A model generated the notes under the pieces. The model saw only the letters and a program-made list of their open reading frames with translations, was not told where the DNA came from and did not search any database. The position numbers and the translations under genes are program-made. From Diphasiastrum complanatum (lineage: Eukaryota; Streptophyta; Lycopodiopsida; Lycopodiales; Lycopodiaceae), in assembly GCA_029204225.1 (NCBI GenBank), contig MU831848.1, forward strand, positions 1 to 64,000: a stretch of DNA of 64,000 bases, in the 5' to 3' direction. Of this stretch, positions 20,909 to 33,242 are shown piece by piece (position 1 is the stretch's first letter; every line of letters begins with the position of its first letter).

Positions 20909-21871
20909 ATGAAAGTAGAATTTGATGCTACTTCTTGTCTTGTGTTGGACTTGAGTGATAATATGAAGGTTGTGGCCAAAGGATTGCAGGAAGATAATCT
21001 ATACAGGTTGTACACTTCTATCCCTAGTCAGCATGCTTATACAGCAAAAGGAAGTGATGTGGATAGGTTGTGGCATGAGAGGTATGGACATCTTGGCTAC
21101 CAAAGCATGCAGGTGTTGAACCAGCATCATATAATGGAGGGGCTTCAAGTTGTTAAGCCAAGCTCTTCAGTTTGCGAGGCTTGCTCTATGGGAAAACAAC
21201 AAAGACATAAGTTTCCCAAGGAGAGCACCACCAAGGAGAGCACCATCAGGGCAGCAGACATACTTGACTTGGTACATTCAGATTTGTGGGGGCCAACCCA
21301 AACCAAATCTGCAAGGGGAGCATATTACTTTATGACCTTTATTGATTACTTCTCACGCAAGATTTGGATTTATTTCTTGAAGTTAAAATCTGAAGCATTC
21401 AAGTACTTCCTGCATTTCAAAGCTTTGGTAGAAGAACTTTCAGGAAAGAAGATAAAGATGCTCAGGGCAGACGGTCGTGGAGAGTTCATTAAGACAGAAT
21501 TTGTGGAATTTTGCAAGGCCAATGGGATCAAAAGGCAGCTTATAGCTCCTCATACCCCTCAACAAAACGGCATAGCGGAGAGAAAGAACTGAACTATTGC
21601 GGAGTGTGCAAGGTGCATGCTCAAGGCAAAGGGGTTGCCCAACTCTTTTTGGTGCGAGGCAATGCACACAGCAGTGTTTATGTTGAATAGAAGTCCAACA
21701 AAAGCTATGGAAGGCAAGACTCCAGAAGAGGCATTTAGTGGCATTAAGCCCAATGTGAGCGCTTTGCGAGTGTTTGGTTGTACGGCCTATGCCCATATTT
21801 CCAAGGATAACAGGAAGAAGCTGGATGCAAAATCAGCAAAGTGTATTTTCTTGGGATACATGTTGGTATGA
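20909..21871 (+). pseudogene. copia integrase
   Basis: The GAG_pre-integrase zinc-binding part (LWHERYGHLGYQSMQVL ... SVCEACSMGKQQRHKFP) supplies the HHCC residues. The DDE core shows VHSDLWGPTQTKSARGAYYF, then LRADGRGEF (usual consensus SDNGGEF; Asp kept) and PQQNGIAERKN with the catalytic Glu. A stop follows at 21590, after which the frame continues with MLKAKGLPNSFWCEAMHTAV and RVFGCTAYAHISKDNRKKLD. Coding ends at GYMLV-stop immediately before a purine tract, so RT and RNase H are wholly absent. Confidence 0.9.
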
Positions 21872-21884
21872 ACAAAATAGCCAT

Positions 21885-21894
21885 TGAGGGGGGG
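21885..21894 (+). other. polypurine tract
   Basis: TTGAGGGGGGG directly before TGTCAAAAT, the start of the 3' LTR. Only about 25 bases separate it from the truncated integrase. Confidence 0.75.
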
Positions 21895-22886
21895 TGTCAA
21901 AATAAATGCCTATTTTGCCCCTTAAGGCTTGTATACTTGTAACTTGTAAGTTGTGCATAAGACATGGGGGCAAAACATTTATGTACATAGTACACCCCAC
22001 ATGTGCTAATTAGGCAAGTAATAACAAGTAGGTTGAGGACCCATGTGGGTTCTAGAGCTAGAATTAGCAAGACACCACCTCTATACATTACATGCTAAAT
22101 GTAGTCCAAAGTTTGGAGGGGTTTCCACGCCCTACTACTCTTTGAATAATCATTCAAGTTGTGTGACCTTTGAAGTCCTCTCTCTCTTGCTTTTGTGTTC
22201 TACTCCATAGCTGGTTTTTTCAAGCTTTCATAGTGTGCTTACTATGCTGTTATGATACTCCATAGCTAGGCCTTGGAATTTGTCAAAAGAGACCAAGGGT
22301 CCTGGGCTTGTTCAAGGCGTATTCTAGCCTCGAGCTTTTGAGGCCTACCTCCACCAGGTCTCTCATCAAATTTGATTCATCACTTAGAAGTTAGTATGTC
22401 GCTTACTACTTTCAACTTTGTTGTCCGATAATTGATTTGTTGAAGCCTAATACAATTTGCAATCATGATTCATTTCAGGTTTGACTTTATTTTCATTGTT
22501 CTAGAGCACCTCTTGAAGGTTCATGGCAGCTTGAGGTAAATGGTGGTCTCAAACCATTGGTAGGAGTGGAGGCCCTCATTAGAGCCTAGGGCTCAGTGAT
22601 TTGAGAGGACTATGCTATCATCTCCTTTTTGGGATGAGGGAAGGGCCATTGTCACAGGGTTGCAACCTCTTTACAGTGTCCTACGTCTTATAGATAGAGA
22701 GGGGCTACACTTTCAGCCTTCTCTATGAGTTCATGGACAGGCTGGGAGAGCATATTCGCACTTGCACTGCCTTCAGTAAAAGGTGAACTTTCAGAGTGAC
22801 TAGTATTTATATTCATTGATGAGATCTATTATCTATTATCTCTTATCATTATTGATGAGTATTTATGTATTATGATGCATTTGACA
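21895..22886 (+). repeat. 3' LTR of the integrase-truncated copia element (end tentative)
   Basis: Begins TGTCAAAATAAATGCC after the purine tract. The right end is placed at ATTTGACA because it mirrors TGTCAAAT, giving 992 bp. No second LTR is present in the window to confirm it. Confidence 0.5.
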
Positions 22887-23819
22887 TGATGATGTATGAT
22901 TTCAAATTGTATAGGGTTGAAGAAATAAGAGAAAATTGGCAAGCCAGGTGGGAGTGGTTCCATCAGTCTCTGCATGCTATGGCTTGCATTCTTCACCCAC
23001 TATGGAGGTCCTAGGAACGAAGATCAGTTCCATGATGGAGAGTTCCAACAGGAATGGCGCACATACATTGAGATGGTCTATCCTGACCTTGTCATACAGG
23101 ATTCACTCAGGGATCATCTCAATGTCTTCAGGTATGAGTCATGACATTTCTATTAGACGTGTTATTTTTTCAAGTCCTTAGTATTTCTTGAAAGTTGAAT
23201 TCTAATCTTGTGAGTGGCCACATTGTCACACTCAACACTGCATTAGACCCACACATGAATGATCTTCAATGTGCATTGTATCACGTGTGTAGGCGTGAGA
23301 CTCTTGAGTTTGGGTGTCCAGGAGCTCGGCTCAGAGTAGGACAATTGCGCCCTTTCATGGTGGGACAAGTATGGGAGCGATGTTCCTCGATTCTAGAAAC
23401 TTTGATTTCAGGAGTAAAACTAATTATTGGTGTTATCATGATCTCCAAGTAACTAACCAGAAACGGAGAGGAAGAGATAACTAGGATAACTATTGCATAC
23501 AGATCACAAACGCTTGTGATGGAATCTACAATTTCTCATAAACAAAACCTCATGAATTATGAAAATGGAATAAATAAATTCCATGTAATAGTATATGTAT
23601 CTTGAGGAGAAATCAAATCACTAACAAGATTGATTGTGTTACGAGCCTGTAACTAGTGCCGAACCCTAGGGAACTCTAGAGGTCAGATACCACGATCAGG
23701 GGCATGTCCAGCGTACACGACCAACAAGGCAACAGTGTGAGTAATGTGCCCCGGCACAAACCATAGTCATAGAGGGCCTAACACAGCTTAGGGACCTTGT
23801 CAGCAGGATAGGGCCCCAC
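22887..23819. other. no gene recognised
   Basis: AT-rich sequence with short open stretches and no domain. It leads into the gypsy protease and may include decayed gypsy gag. Confidence 0.4.
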
Positions 23820-25002
23820 ATTGGGTCTCGACGTAGTCATGGTTGATGATGGGGCAACCCATAATTTCATCAACTACACCCTAGTTAAGAAGCTTAAACT
23901 TCCAAAGGTACCTAGTCAACATAGGTACATAGTTTCTTTAGCCAAGGGTGTAGACAAGAAAATTTGACAAAATATGGTAAGCTTGATATTCAGGGGTATC
24001 AAGATGAAACTAACTTTCAAATAATACACCTTGATCGTACATACCTTGTTCTTAGGAGAGATTGGCTTTTCAGCTTAGGGCCTTCCCTCCACATAAATTA
24101 TCAGGAGAACACCCTCAACTTTCAGCAAAATGGCAGAGAGATCCAGTTGCAAGGGGAGCATGATGTTCCCAACAGTCCTATGGCCTGCAGTTCAGAGCTC
24201 CGTCAACTAATCGGGGATAGCAACCATCAGGTATTCTTATGTGACCTTCAGTTTATTCCAAAAGTTTCTATTTCTAGTTCTTTACAGCAACAAGTAAATA
24301 AATTAGAAACTTTATTGTCTAGATTTAAAAATGTTTTTCCTGAAGATTTACCGCATGGTTTACCACCTAGCAGAGATGTAGATCATGTAATAAACCTAGT
24401 ACTAGGTACAGCACCTGTTTCTAAACCTCAGTATCGAGTCAGCCGAGCAGAGGATAAAGAAATAACTAGGCAGTTAACAAATTATCTTGGGAAAGGCCAA
24501 ATTCAGACCAGTAGTTCACCGTGGGTATCATTAGTCCTTTTGGTGAAAAAGAAAGAGGGGTCTATGCGTCTCTACGTAGATTACAGTGCCCTCAATAGGG
24601 TCACAATCAAGAATAAGTACCCAATGCCTCGGGCAGACGAGTTGTTTGACCAACTCGACAAGGCTAAGTTTTTCAGTAAAATTGACCTTAGATAGGGATA
24701 TCGTCAGGTCCGTATAAAAGCGGAAGATGTCCCGAAAATAGCTTTTAGGACTCATCATGGTCATTATGAGTTTAAGTGATGCCATTTGGGCTGACAAATG
24801 CTCTAGCTACCTTTATGACTTTGATGAACAGTGTCCTCAGACCATACTTAGGTAAGTTTGTAGTCATATTTCTAGATGACATCCTCGTCTACAATAAAAT
24901 GAGGAAGGAGCATCTTAAACACCTCAGAAAGGTGTTTCGATTGCTTAGAAAGCATAAGCTTTATGCTAAGAAACGTAAGTGTGAATTCTTTGTTGAAGAA
25001 GT
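23820..25002 (+). pseudogene. Ty3/gypsy protease and reverse transcriptase (5' part of a split pol)
   Basis: An aspartic protease reads VVMVDDGATHNFINYTLVKK (motif D-D-G-A-T-H-N-F). After a frame break comes [19 protein letters not shown] and the [82 protein letters not shown], a stop, then [12 protein letters not shown] and [12 protein letters not shown] with the catalytic F-L-D-D. It ends at CEFFVEEV, exactly where a minus-strand LTR begins. Confidence 0.92.
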
Positions 25003-25385
25003 TGTTAGAAAGTTGACTTGCTCATACAAGTAACCCAAGACAAGATTCCTATTGTGATGAAACAATAGCCAAACACATGAGAGAGAACACAAGGGAACTC
25101 CAACTATGTCCCATTACAAATGAGGTAGGGCACCCACCAAACTTATAGACTTTGGTCTATGTCGAAAAGCAAAAGCAGCCTAAAAGCAATTACCTATTTA
25201 ATGTCTCTATATATGGTAAAAGCACCAACACCTGTCTATAGCAAAACTTGTCTAGCTATAGTCTAACTTGACTTCTACTAAATATAGGTAAGGGCCCCTA
25301 GAATTAGCATGCAGGCATGGCCCAACAATCCTAGTTAACCTAGATGATAACATTAGGGGTACTAATGGAAACATTAACTTTAACA
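25003..25385 (-). repeat. 3' LTR of the inserted element
   Basis: 383 bp bounded on the plus strand by TGTTAG ... TTTAACA, flanked by the reverse complement of TAAGGTGGAG. Contains CTCTATATATGGTAAAAG, shared with the other LTR. Confidence 0.85.
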
Positions 25386-28029
25386 CTCCACCTTAATGTT
25401 TACATTGTCTAGAACAATGCATAACAAAAGTATGCATGTGTATCTTCCACGAAGCTCATGTAATGAAGATCCTCAATTATGATGTGAAATTCATGATTAA
25501 CTCTGATCTCGATGTCTTCATTACTCGATGTAAAACTTTCTTTGTATGATGATGTAGAGCTCCTCATCAACATTAATTTCGACGAAGGCTGATGTCACGG
25601 CCTTCTCACGCACATCCCATGCACTATGCAATCAGATTTGACAACGACAGCAGCCACCCACGATCTCCCACAAACAGCACACCCACTTTTGTACTTTCTT
25701 CAACTACACACCTGTAAAATTATGTATATATTGAATACCATCTGCGTATTCAAAATAATGAAGCAAAATCTCCTACCTCTATCTCACAGAGTCACTTGCA
25801 CCAAACAACTTTCCAAACTAGAAAGCATTTCATCTTGATATCTATTTATTCTGACACTTTGTCATATGCAAATTTGGTGTACGTCCATCTTTAATCGTGT
25901 TCTTTTTCTTGAAGCTACACAATAACCTGTACTGTTGAAATTCAATGGCTAATCAACAACCTTGGCTTCCCAATCTTATAACAGAATCTACCACATGACA
26001 GAACATGAACTTGGATAGATTCTAGAACCTTTCTCCAACTCAAAATAGAATTGATCTCACTTGGTACCACCACATGAACAGTCAAATATGACTTGGATGG
26101 TATCCAGGAATTACATGACAACCACAACAAGCACTCACTTTGATTACTCATAGATCTGAAGTGATACTAGTTCAGATAGACAAGAAAGTTTCTACACCAT
26201 AACCAAGTCACTATGACTTGAATAGAAACCAAACCGATACAACGTAGAATGTTGACCACACAGCTTGCCACACCTCTCACTTGTAACAACGAACTTATCA
26301 TTTGCCACCATGATAAGAAGCTGTGAAAACATCCTCTTGCATATCGATTTATCTATATAGACTCATAGTCTATACTTCTCATGCAACTTCCTCTTAAGAG
26401 TTTGCACCTTTGTCGATTCCAACCTCGACAAAACTTTGTCAATCTTAGAACGTCTGAAGTTGACCTTCCTTCAGTATGCTTGTTAGTAGCTGCTTCTACA
26501 GCTTCAGCAACACCATGATCACTGATTGTCTTCCCCTACCATCTCTTTTGTTTCATGTAGACTTTCCTTTCCCTGTGAGTTAGCCCTTCCATTTTGTGAT
26601 GAATCTTGTTCTGATTACTCTTGTGAATCCCTTCCTCACCTTGCAACCGATTGCAAACAACTCCTAGTCATATTGCCAATCCTTACTCCTGAGATCTCCT
26701 TCAGCATGCATCAAGGTTCTTTCCCTTCTTAAACCTCAGTGATCTCCTACTACAAGACACAGCCATTGCATCCTAGGAATCTATGTATGTCCATGCTTCC
26801 TTGCATGTAATCTTCTCAACTTGCATGTGATTGTCTTGTTGAACTTTCACTTGCATGCAAAAAGCACCAGCTGTAACTCAATCTTCATGTTGACCCAACA
26901 ATCTACACATGTACATGCTTCCTTGCATGTGTACCAATTACTTCCAGCAGTAATTGGCAATCTACAATGACCTACCAATAGTGTTCTGACCAGTAGTCAC
27001 CTGTCTCCGACATGTATCGATAGCTCTCCAACACTAGCAATTCCTGGCTAGTGTTCCTTGGATCTTCATGACCTGTAGAAAACTATGTAACCTATTTTTT
27101 TCTTAAGTGAAAAACTGTAGTACCAGCCTTGTAGGTCAGCACTCTTACCAGCAAACAGCTTCTGATATCTCCCCTTCTAGTGAACAGGTTCACGTCTGTG
27201 GATAGCACCAGCTAACTCTCAAATTTGCTTCTCAGCGATTTGTCACCCAGGAAACAGTTCTGCAGGCAGCGATTCGAAGGCATTAGATTGGTCTGATGCA
27301 ACTATAGCAATCCAGCCAGCGATCAGACAACAATGATCCGGCTTAGTGATCAGTCAGCAATGATTCAGCTTAGTGATCAATCAGCAACGATAAGGTCTGT
27401 ACCATCAACAAACAGATCTGATAGACAGTGATAAGATACCCTGCATGCAGCGATCAAATTCCAGCGATCTGCTATCTGAATCCACCCTATATTAGAAAAC
27501 AGGTTCCAAGTCTGTCCTTCAATAATCCAAAATCAGATCTGCATCAAACAGGTCTAGCGATCTCAACGATCCAGCCAAGGACAGAAGTTTGTAATCCAAC
27601 TCAGTGATCATCTGCAGTTCTGACAGCGATCCAACAGGTAGTAGCCAGATTCCAACAATATGATCAGTTCTGATTTCAGCAAACAGATTTCCAACAATCT
27701 GTAGGCTTGATTCTAGCTTAGTATATAGCCTCAACCAGCGATCAAATACTGTAGATCTTCTCCATGCTTTGCTGTCCTATAGCAACCTGAGATCTGAGGA
27801 AGATTCATAATCTCCTCTTGCAACTCAGCTCTTTTCCTTGTACACCAGATCTTCTCCCACAAAGCTGCCACCGTTGTAGTTGAAGATCAAACTTGAGAGC
27901 TAGCTAGGGACACCACCTGCACCTGCTCTTCTCCTTGAAGTTGATGGCCAAATCAATCCCTTGTGAGTTGATTTTGTTCATTGGAGTAACTCCTTGTTCT
28001 CTTGAATCTTGAAGCATGCTCTGATACCA
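25386..28029 (-). other. interior of the inserted element, no coding
   Basis: A pyrimidine-rich plus strand, with recurring GCAACGATC / AGCGATC / GTGATCAGTCAGC phrases between about 27230 and 27740. No retroviral protein motif in either strand. Confidence 0.6.
28018..28029 (-). other. tRNA primer-binding site
   Basis: Minus-strand TGGTATCAGAGC next to LTR end TTTCTAACA, the same initiator-Met-type site used by the other copia elements here. Confidence 0.88.
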
Positions 28030-28308
28030 TGTTAGAAAACCGACTTGCTCAAAAAAGTAACCCAAGACAAGATTCCTATTGTGATGAAACAATAGCCAAA
28101 CACATGAGAGAGAACGCAAGTGATAGAAACTCCAACTATGTCCCATTACAAATGAGGTAGGGCACCCATCATACTTGTAGACTTTGGTCTATGTTGAAAA
28201 GCAAAAGAAAAAGCAAAAGCAACCTAAAAGCAATTGCCTAATCAATGTCTCTATATATGGTAAAAGCACTAACACCTATCTATAGCAAAACTTGTCTAAC
28301 TATGGTCT
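28030..28308 (-). repeat. 5' LTR of the inserted element (truncated)
   Basis: Matches the first 280 bases of 25003-25385 and then stops at TATGGTCT, where gypsy integrase sequence begins. The missing end implies a deletion through the LTR and adjoining gypsy DNA. Confidence 0.8.
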
Positions 28309-28990
28309 CCAGAGTTAGCGAGGTTGTTTGTAGATGGGCTTTTTAATTTGTACGGTCTACCTTCTGGCATAGTCAATGACCGGGACAATAAGTTTAATGG
28401 AAATTTTTGGAGGGCAGTATTCCATCATCTCCATACTAAACTAAACATGAGTACCACTGACCATCCACAGACAGACAGTCAAACAGAAAGAGTAAATCAG
28501 GTGCTGGAGAATATGCCTCGCGCATACGTCAGCAAAAAGCAGACTAACTAGGAGGAGTATCTCTCGATATTAGAGTTTGCTTATAACAGTACCAAACATT
28601 CAGCTACGAGTTACAGCCCATTTATGCTGATGTACGGTTTTCAGCCACGCTCACCCACAGTTGTAGGGTTTAAACAAGAAAAAGTTGAAGCAGCAAGAAA
28701 CTTTTTAGAAGACCTAAACCAGATGATAGAACATTGTAAGCGTATCATTAGGCAATCCCAGGATCGAGCTAGGCATTATGCAGATTACCGCTAGTGAGAA
28801 AGTCTTTTTACGAGTCCTAGTTGACTCTAAAACCCTCAAGTCAGAAGTGTGTGCTAAGTTGTCTCCTAGGTATTGTGGTCCTTTTACCATTAGTAGGAGA
28901 CTAGGCAAGGTCACCTATGAACTAAGGCACCCGACAACAAACAGGTGCTTATAGCTTTTTTTGTAATCTGTTTAAAGCTTTGCTGCTATA
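28309..28990 (+). pseudogene. Ty3/gypsy integrase C-terminal half (3' part of the split pol)
   Basis: Reads LARLFVDGLFNLYGLPSGIV, NDRDNKFNGNFWRAVFHHLH, STTDHPQTDSQTERVNQVLE with the catalytic Glu, then YLSILEFAYNSTKHSATSYS and PRSPTVVGF. Stops and a frameshift follow, then LSPRYCGPFTISRRLGKVTY from the C-terminal domain. RNase H and the integrase N-terminus, which should separate this from the RT, are missing. Confidence 0.9.
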
Positions 28991-29580
28991 GGGGTAAACT
29001 AATGGGACAATTTGCTAAAAACTGAGTTTAAGAAGAAACTTCCTGTTTTTATCAATAAAAGATGGGAAAACCCATCAGAGTACAAAGGAATGCATGTTGA
29101 AAGTGTAAAGGCCATAAGGCGAATTGTGTACAACTATAACAAAGCAACAATCTCACAGAGTATTTACATAAAGCCTACTGCTTGGTGTAAGTTGCTAGTT
29201 AAGACAGTTGGAAGTTTAGGTAGTGCAGGAAGCTGTGAAATAGCCGTTCCTGCAACTACGGCACGTGGAAGTATTGCAGGTGCCTGAGTGCGTTGTAAAG
29301 TCATAGAAACTCGTTGACGATAATAAGCCGTAACGATAGATAAAGGTGAGGCACCATGTCCTTGAAGTTTCGTTGCAAAACCTGCACAAGATGATAGAAA
29401 ATCATCGAATTTCTTATGCATGAGAAGCAGCGGCACCCTGAGTAGTTGAAGCGCAGCGAAGGAGTTCAGGCCGCAAAGGATCAACAACAACAACATCCCC
29501 AAGCGTGTGAATCCCCTCGCACAAAAGAACAAGATCAACTCGACGCCGAGTTTAAGGCCATGAATCTAGTTATTGGGACT
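28991..29580. repeat. segment flanked by a short direct repeat
   Basis: GGGACAATTTGCTAAAAACTG near 29001 and GGGACTATTTGCTAAAAGCTG near 29575 are imperfect direct repeats bracketing a more GC-rich block with the non-LTR fragment below. An insertion with flanking duplication, or a decayed gypsy tail, would explain it. Confidence 0.4.
29164..29538 (-). pseudogene. non-LTR-type reverse transcriptase, C-terminal scrap
   Basis: Minus-strand frames read GDVVVVDPLRPELLRCAS, then, shifted, KKFDDFLSSCAGFATKLQGH and YRQRVSMTLQRTQAPAILPR, then AVVAGTAISQL. The order (I/V)V-V-D-P-x-R ... DDFL ... C ... FYRQRVS-x-LQR-x-QA-x-IL-R-A matches, as far as I recall, the C-terminal region of non-LTR-type RT proteins abundant in mosses and other non-seed plants. 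It is locally GC-rich. Identification is by motif pattern alone. Confidence 0.5.
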
Positions 29581-30142
29581 ATTTGCTAAAAGCTGGGTTT
29601 GTGCTGTAGAATTGGGATATTAGCTAGAATCTGAGTTGTCACTCTTACGCGTGCGCCTTTGCAAATTAAAATGATTTTCTTCTCCTTAAATTTACAACCA
29701 TCGATCAAATAGTTGAATGTCCATTGAACTCACAAAAGCAAATTTCATTGTGATGTTTTAAATCCCCTTGATTTGAACCAGATTGGGGAAATATTTGTAT
29801 CATTTTTATGGTTTTACATTAGGCTAAGATGGTGTCCATGCGCCTTGTTACAACTAAAATGTCCTATATTTACTTCGTCACAACTTTAGTATAAAAGATG
29901 CCTAAAAGTTGAGAGAGTCTAGATCCAACATGATTAATATTTGAGGCCATTAACATAAATTTTGAACTAAAAACATTAAATTAGCAATTAACGAAAATAA
30001 AAATATAAAGCTCAATATTTGATAGCCTTATAGCTTATAAAGGACTCAAGCATGTAAGTTTTGAAACCTACAAAATGTGGGCAAGTTAATTTGAGATTTT
30101 TCTATTTTTCTTACAATGCATGATATACTTTTGGGCACCCAA

Positions 30143-30145
<3 letters not shown>

Positions 30146-30195
<50 letters not shown>
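30146..30195. repeat. (TG)n microsatellite
   Basis: An uninterrupted TG run of about 25 units. Confidence 0.97.
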
Positions 30196-30196
<1 letters not shown>

Positions 30197-30690
30197 CTAG
30201 CCACAAGGGTTGTGCCATAGGATAGTTTGATATCCAAGCATTGAGCCTATAGATTGAAGGGTATCTGTTACGAGACCATAAGTGTCCTGAACCTAACAGT
30301 ACTTCTAGGTGCAGCTAACCACCGGAGGTCAAAGGATAGTGTGAGTCAATGGCATACATGCATATCATGTAGTACATATGAGGGCCAATAATGCCCATGC
30401 AGTCACATGCATGACAGTTAGGAGCCATGCAATCCTTCAGCAATGGACCCGGTGGATCAATTCTTGCTTCTACTAGGCTTTAATAGGTTAAATTCACCAC
30501 TACAACACATCCATATCTCCCACTAGCAAGTCATTTACAACAACTCCACCATGGAGAAGATTTTTTTCATAAGGTGAAGCTGATATTAGGAGGTGTTGCC
30601 AACAAGTGAAAATGAGTAGGGTTTTGGTCACATGGAAGGAGATCTTTGTGAACGGGTGGGTGTCACCTTGATCCTCCATCCCATGTCATT

Positions 30691-30768
30691 TCACAACAGT
30701 GCACATGTGAAGAGACTTTTAGGGTGGTTTCACAACAGTGCACATGTGAAGAGACTTTTAGGGTGGTT
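30691..30768. repeat. perfect 39-bp tandem duplication
   Basis: The unit beginning TCACAACAGTGCACATGTGA and ending TTTTAGGGTGGTT is present twice, head to tail, without differences. Confidence 0.95.
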
Positions 30769-31786
30769 TCAAATTGGTTGAGGCCACCTCGAGTGGCCTC
30801 CCCCCCTTTTCACACAAAGTGGAGATAATCCTAGGTGGAATCCTATGTGTTGGGTATGGATGCTAGCCAAATTGGGTAAGTCCACATGTCTAGGGAGACC
30901 CTCATGTAAGCAATTTGTTGAGTAATTTATGTGTTGCATAATCAATATATTGTTGAGTGATATTTTCTCTAAAAGTATGTCATATTCATGAAAATATCTT
31001 TATGCCTAAAAAGCATATCAATTTAGATGGAGCAAAGGAGTGGAAGAGTGGAGTATGCGCTAACAAAGTAGACTATAGGTTCCAAAGACAAGCATGCCAA
31101 TGTTATTGCTTGAGCTAGGGAGGTGTGATGGAGGAACCAACAATCCACACAACAAATCTACAAATAGTCTTTCAAGAACCTTTTACATCCTTTCTTGAAT
31201 CATCATAGTGGCAACCAATCAAAGTTCATCGTGAATAAGATAACAACAGTTACATTTTTTTTGGGGAAAAGGGCACATCTGCAATGGCTACAATGGTTGT
31301 GTTGGTGGTTGCTTGGTTTTCAATGGTAGTAATGGTTACTAGGGCTATGTGACTATTGGCCATTTTGTAGAAGTCTTAAAGGAGAGATCAACATCGTTAG
31401 TGCACTTATCAATGCTAAACAAAATAGTCTTTATATGTTGTTGTAGATGCCTACCCTCCAAGGATGACATGCTTTATAAATAGATTAGATTTGGTAGCAC
31501 TTCTTTGAAATTTAGAAATGCTTGATCTGGCTTGTTTGTACATGTGAATACATGGTCTCCAACAGGTTCTAATCAAAGAGGATGCATGGCCTCACTCTAT
31601 GGCTACCTATTCAATATATCTCAAATGGTTTTCCCAAGAAGCAGGAACATATATTCAATATGTTTCAACAGAATACACCAATATTCACTTTTAACATTGT
31701 CACGTTCATTGTGGAACATATTTATGATCAATTTGACCATAGGCTTGATCTAATCCACAAATGGCAAGCACTTTGATACAATAATG

Positions 31787-33242
31787 TGTGAGAAATTTCA
31801 ACTAGCTTAGTCTAGTTTGCTATTCTGGTCATATTTGTATATTTGGCAATTGAGGCCAATCTTCATATTAGATTTAGAGTTTGACTTTTCAAAGTTATAT
31901 TAGTCTAAAATCATTTGAATAAGCACTTTTAGAAAGTGTGGGAAAGTGTAGTACATGAGTTTGGTAGATTCAAATTTAAATGTTGGAGACATTGAATCTA
32001 GTCCACATAATAGTAGGGTTTTTCATTATGGAGGGAAACCCAAGTTTCAAATTAGGTATGGAGTTGTTATATATAGTTGTACATTCATGGGAAGAGATAC
32101 ATTCTCTCTCTCGCGTCTCACTTCATGCTTATACATGAGTTCTCTTGGGTTCATCTATCCATTGGTGCACTATATTTGTGATATCTTGCAATCTTGTGTG
32201 TAGAATGCTCATTTTATGCTATTTTTGGATCCACACGTGTGAAATATAGTAGCTTACTGTTTTTGTACAGACATCAACTTCATCATATCATATGAGTGGA
32301 GGAGACAAGCAAGCAAATGGTCATCACTCACATTTATTATTTGGTTGCTATAATTTTCCAGAGAGTTCAAAGTTTGAAACATGGAGAAATCATTTCATTC
32401 ACACTCTATTTGGTTTTTCATGTTCTAGTTATATCTTGATGTGTAAAATTGGTGTAAGAAATAGTGAAGCATCCAATTAGACACTATTCTCTATATCAAT
32501 TATGAAAGATACTTTATAACCTTATAAAGGAGATCTATACTTAGGATGGAGATCATTCTAAAGTTGGATCATAGTATGGTTAAAACTATGCCAAAATGAG
32601 TGTGAGAGATTTCAACAAGTTTCGTCATATTTTGGTAAATTGTCAATTGAGGCCAAAACTCATTTTAGACTTAGAGATAAACTCTTTTGAAGTTATATTA
32701 GTTTAAAATACATTCAATAAACACTTTTTGAAAGTGTGGGAAAGTTGGTAGTTGAGTTTGAGAGAGATTCAAATTTGAACTTTGGATACATTGAATCTAG
32801 TCCCAAAATAGTAGGGTTTTTCATATTGGAGGGAAAGCCAAGTGGCAAAGTAAGGTTTGGACCTGTTATATATTGTTGTAGCTCATGAGAAAGGGATCTT
32901 CTCTCTTATCTCTCTCATTTCATCATTATACATAGTTCTCTTTGGGGTTCTACTACTCATTTGTGCACTCTCATGATGTTATCTTGCAATTCTATGTGTA
33001 GAATGATCATTTATTGCTATTTTCGGTTCCACATGTGTGCAATATAGTAGGGTACTATAATTGAATGGACAACAACTATATTTTATGTTTTGGTTCATGT
33101 TTGATCAGTATCTCTTAGATTTTGCATCTCATTTTATATGTAGATGCTGATTTTTCTACATTGGCAGGACTGTTGGTTTGCTCTTTTTAACCAAAGATCA
33201 AGGACATGGATTTGGATCTTGAATGATCTGAAATCCTTCACA
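31787..33242 (+). mobile_element. internally deleted copy of the 8-11 kb copia family
   Basis: Plus-strand copy: a partial 5' LTR (31787 to about 32276, starting TGTGAGAAATTTC), a 320-base interior matching the reverse complement of roughly 8730-9020, and a full 642-bp 3' LTR (32601-33242, TGTGAGAGATT ... CCTTCACA). One deletion removes the end of the 5' LTR, the primer site and most of the interior. No clear target duplication; the right flank runs directly into a gypsy-type repeat. Confidence 0.85.
32601..33242 (+). repeat. 3' LTR of the deleted copia copy
   Basis: Same length and boundaries as the LTR at 10386-11027, opposite orientation. Confidence 0.9.

Larger units (their letters stand above)
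25003..28308 (-). mobile_element. non-coding copia-type LTR element inserted in the gypsy pol
   Basis: Direct LTRs flank a 2.6-kb interior on the minus strand. The 3' LTR is complete (25003-25385); the 5' LTR (28030-28308) lacks about 100 bp of its outer part. The primer site ATGGTATCAGAGC abuts the 5' LTR (28029-28018). In element orientation the purine tract TTAAGGTGGAG precedes the 3' LTR. The interior encodes no gag or pol, making this a large non-autonomous (LARD-like) derivative. Confidence 0.85.
29581..31786. other. AT-rich intergenic DNA with repeats, no gene
   Basis: Contains the microsatellite and 39-bp duplication listed separately. No coding signal or LTR end recognised. Confidence 0.5.

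Noticed and set aside
27240-27480. CRISPR-like or satellite array from recurring GATCAGTCAGCAATGATT-type phrases
   Set aside because: Spacing and sequence are irregular, the context is a plant LTR element, and there is no repeat-spacer regularity.
30046-30237. His-Thr-rich minus-strand frame
   Set aside because: It is the translation of the (TG)n microsatellite.
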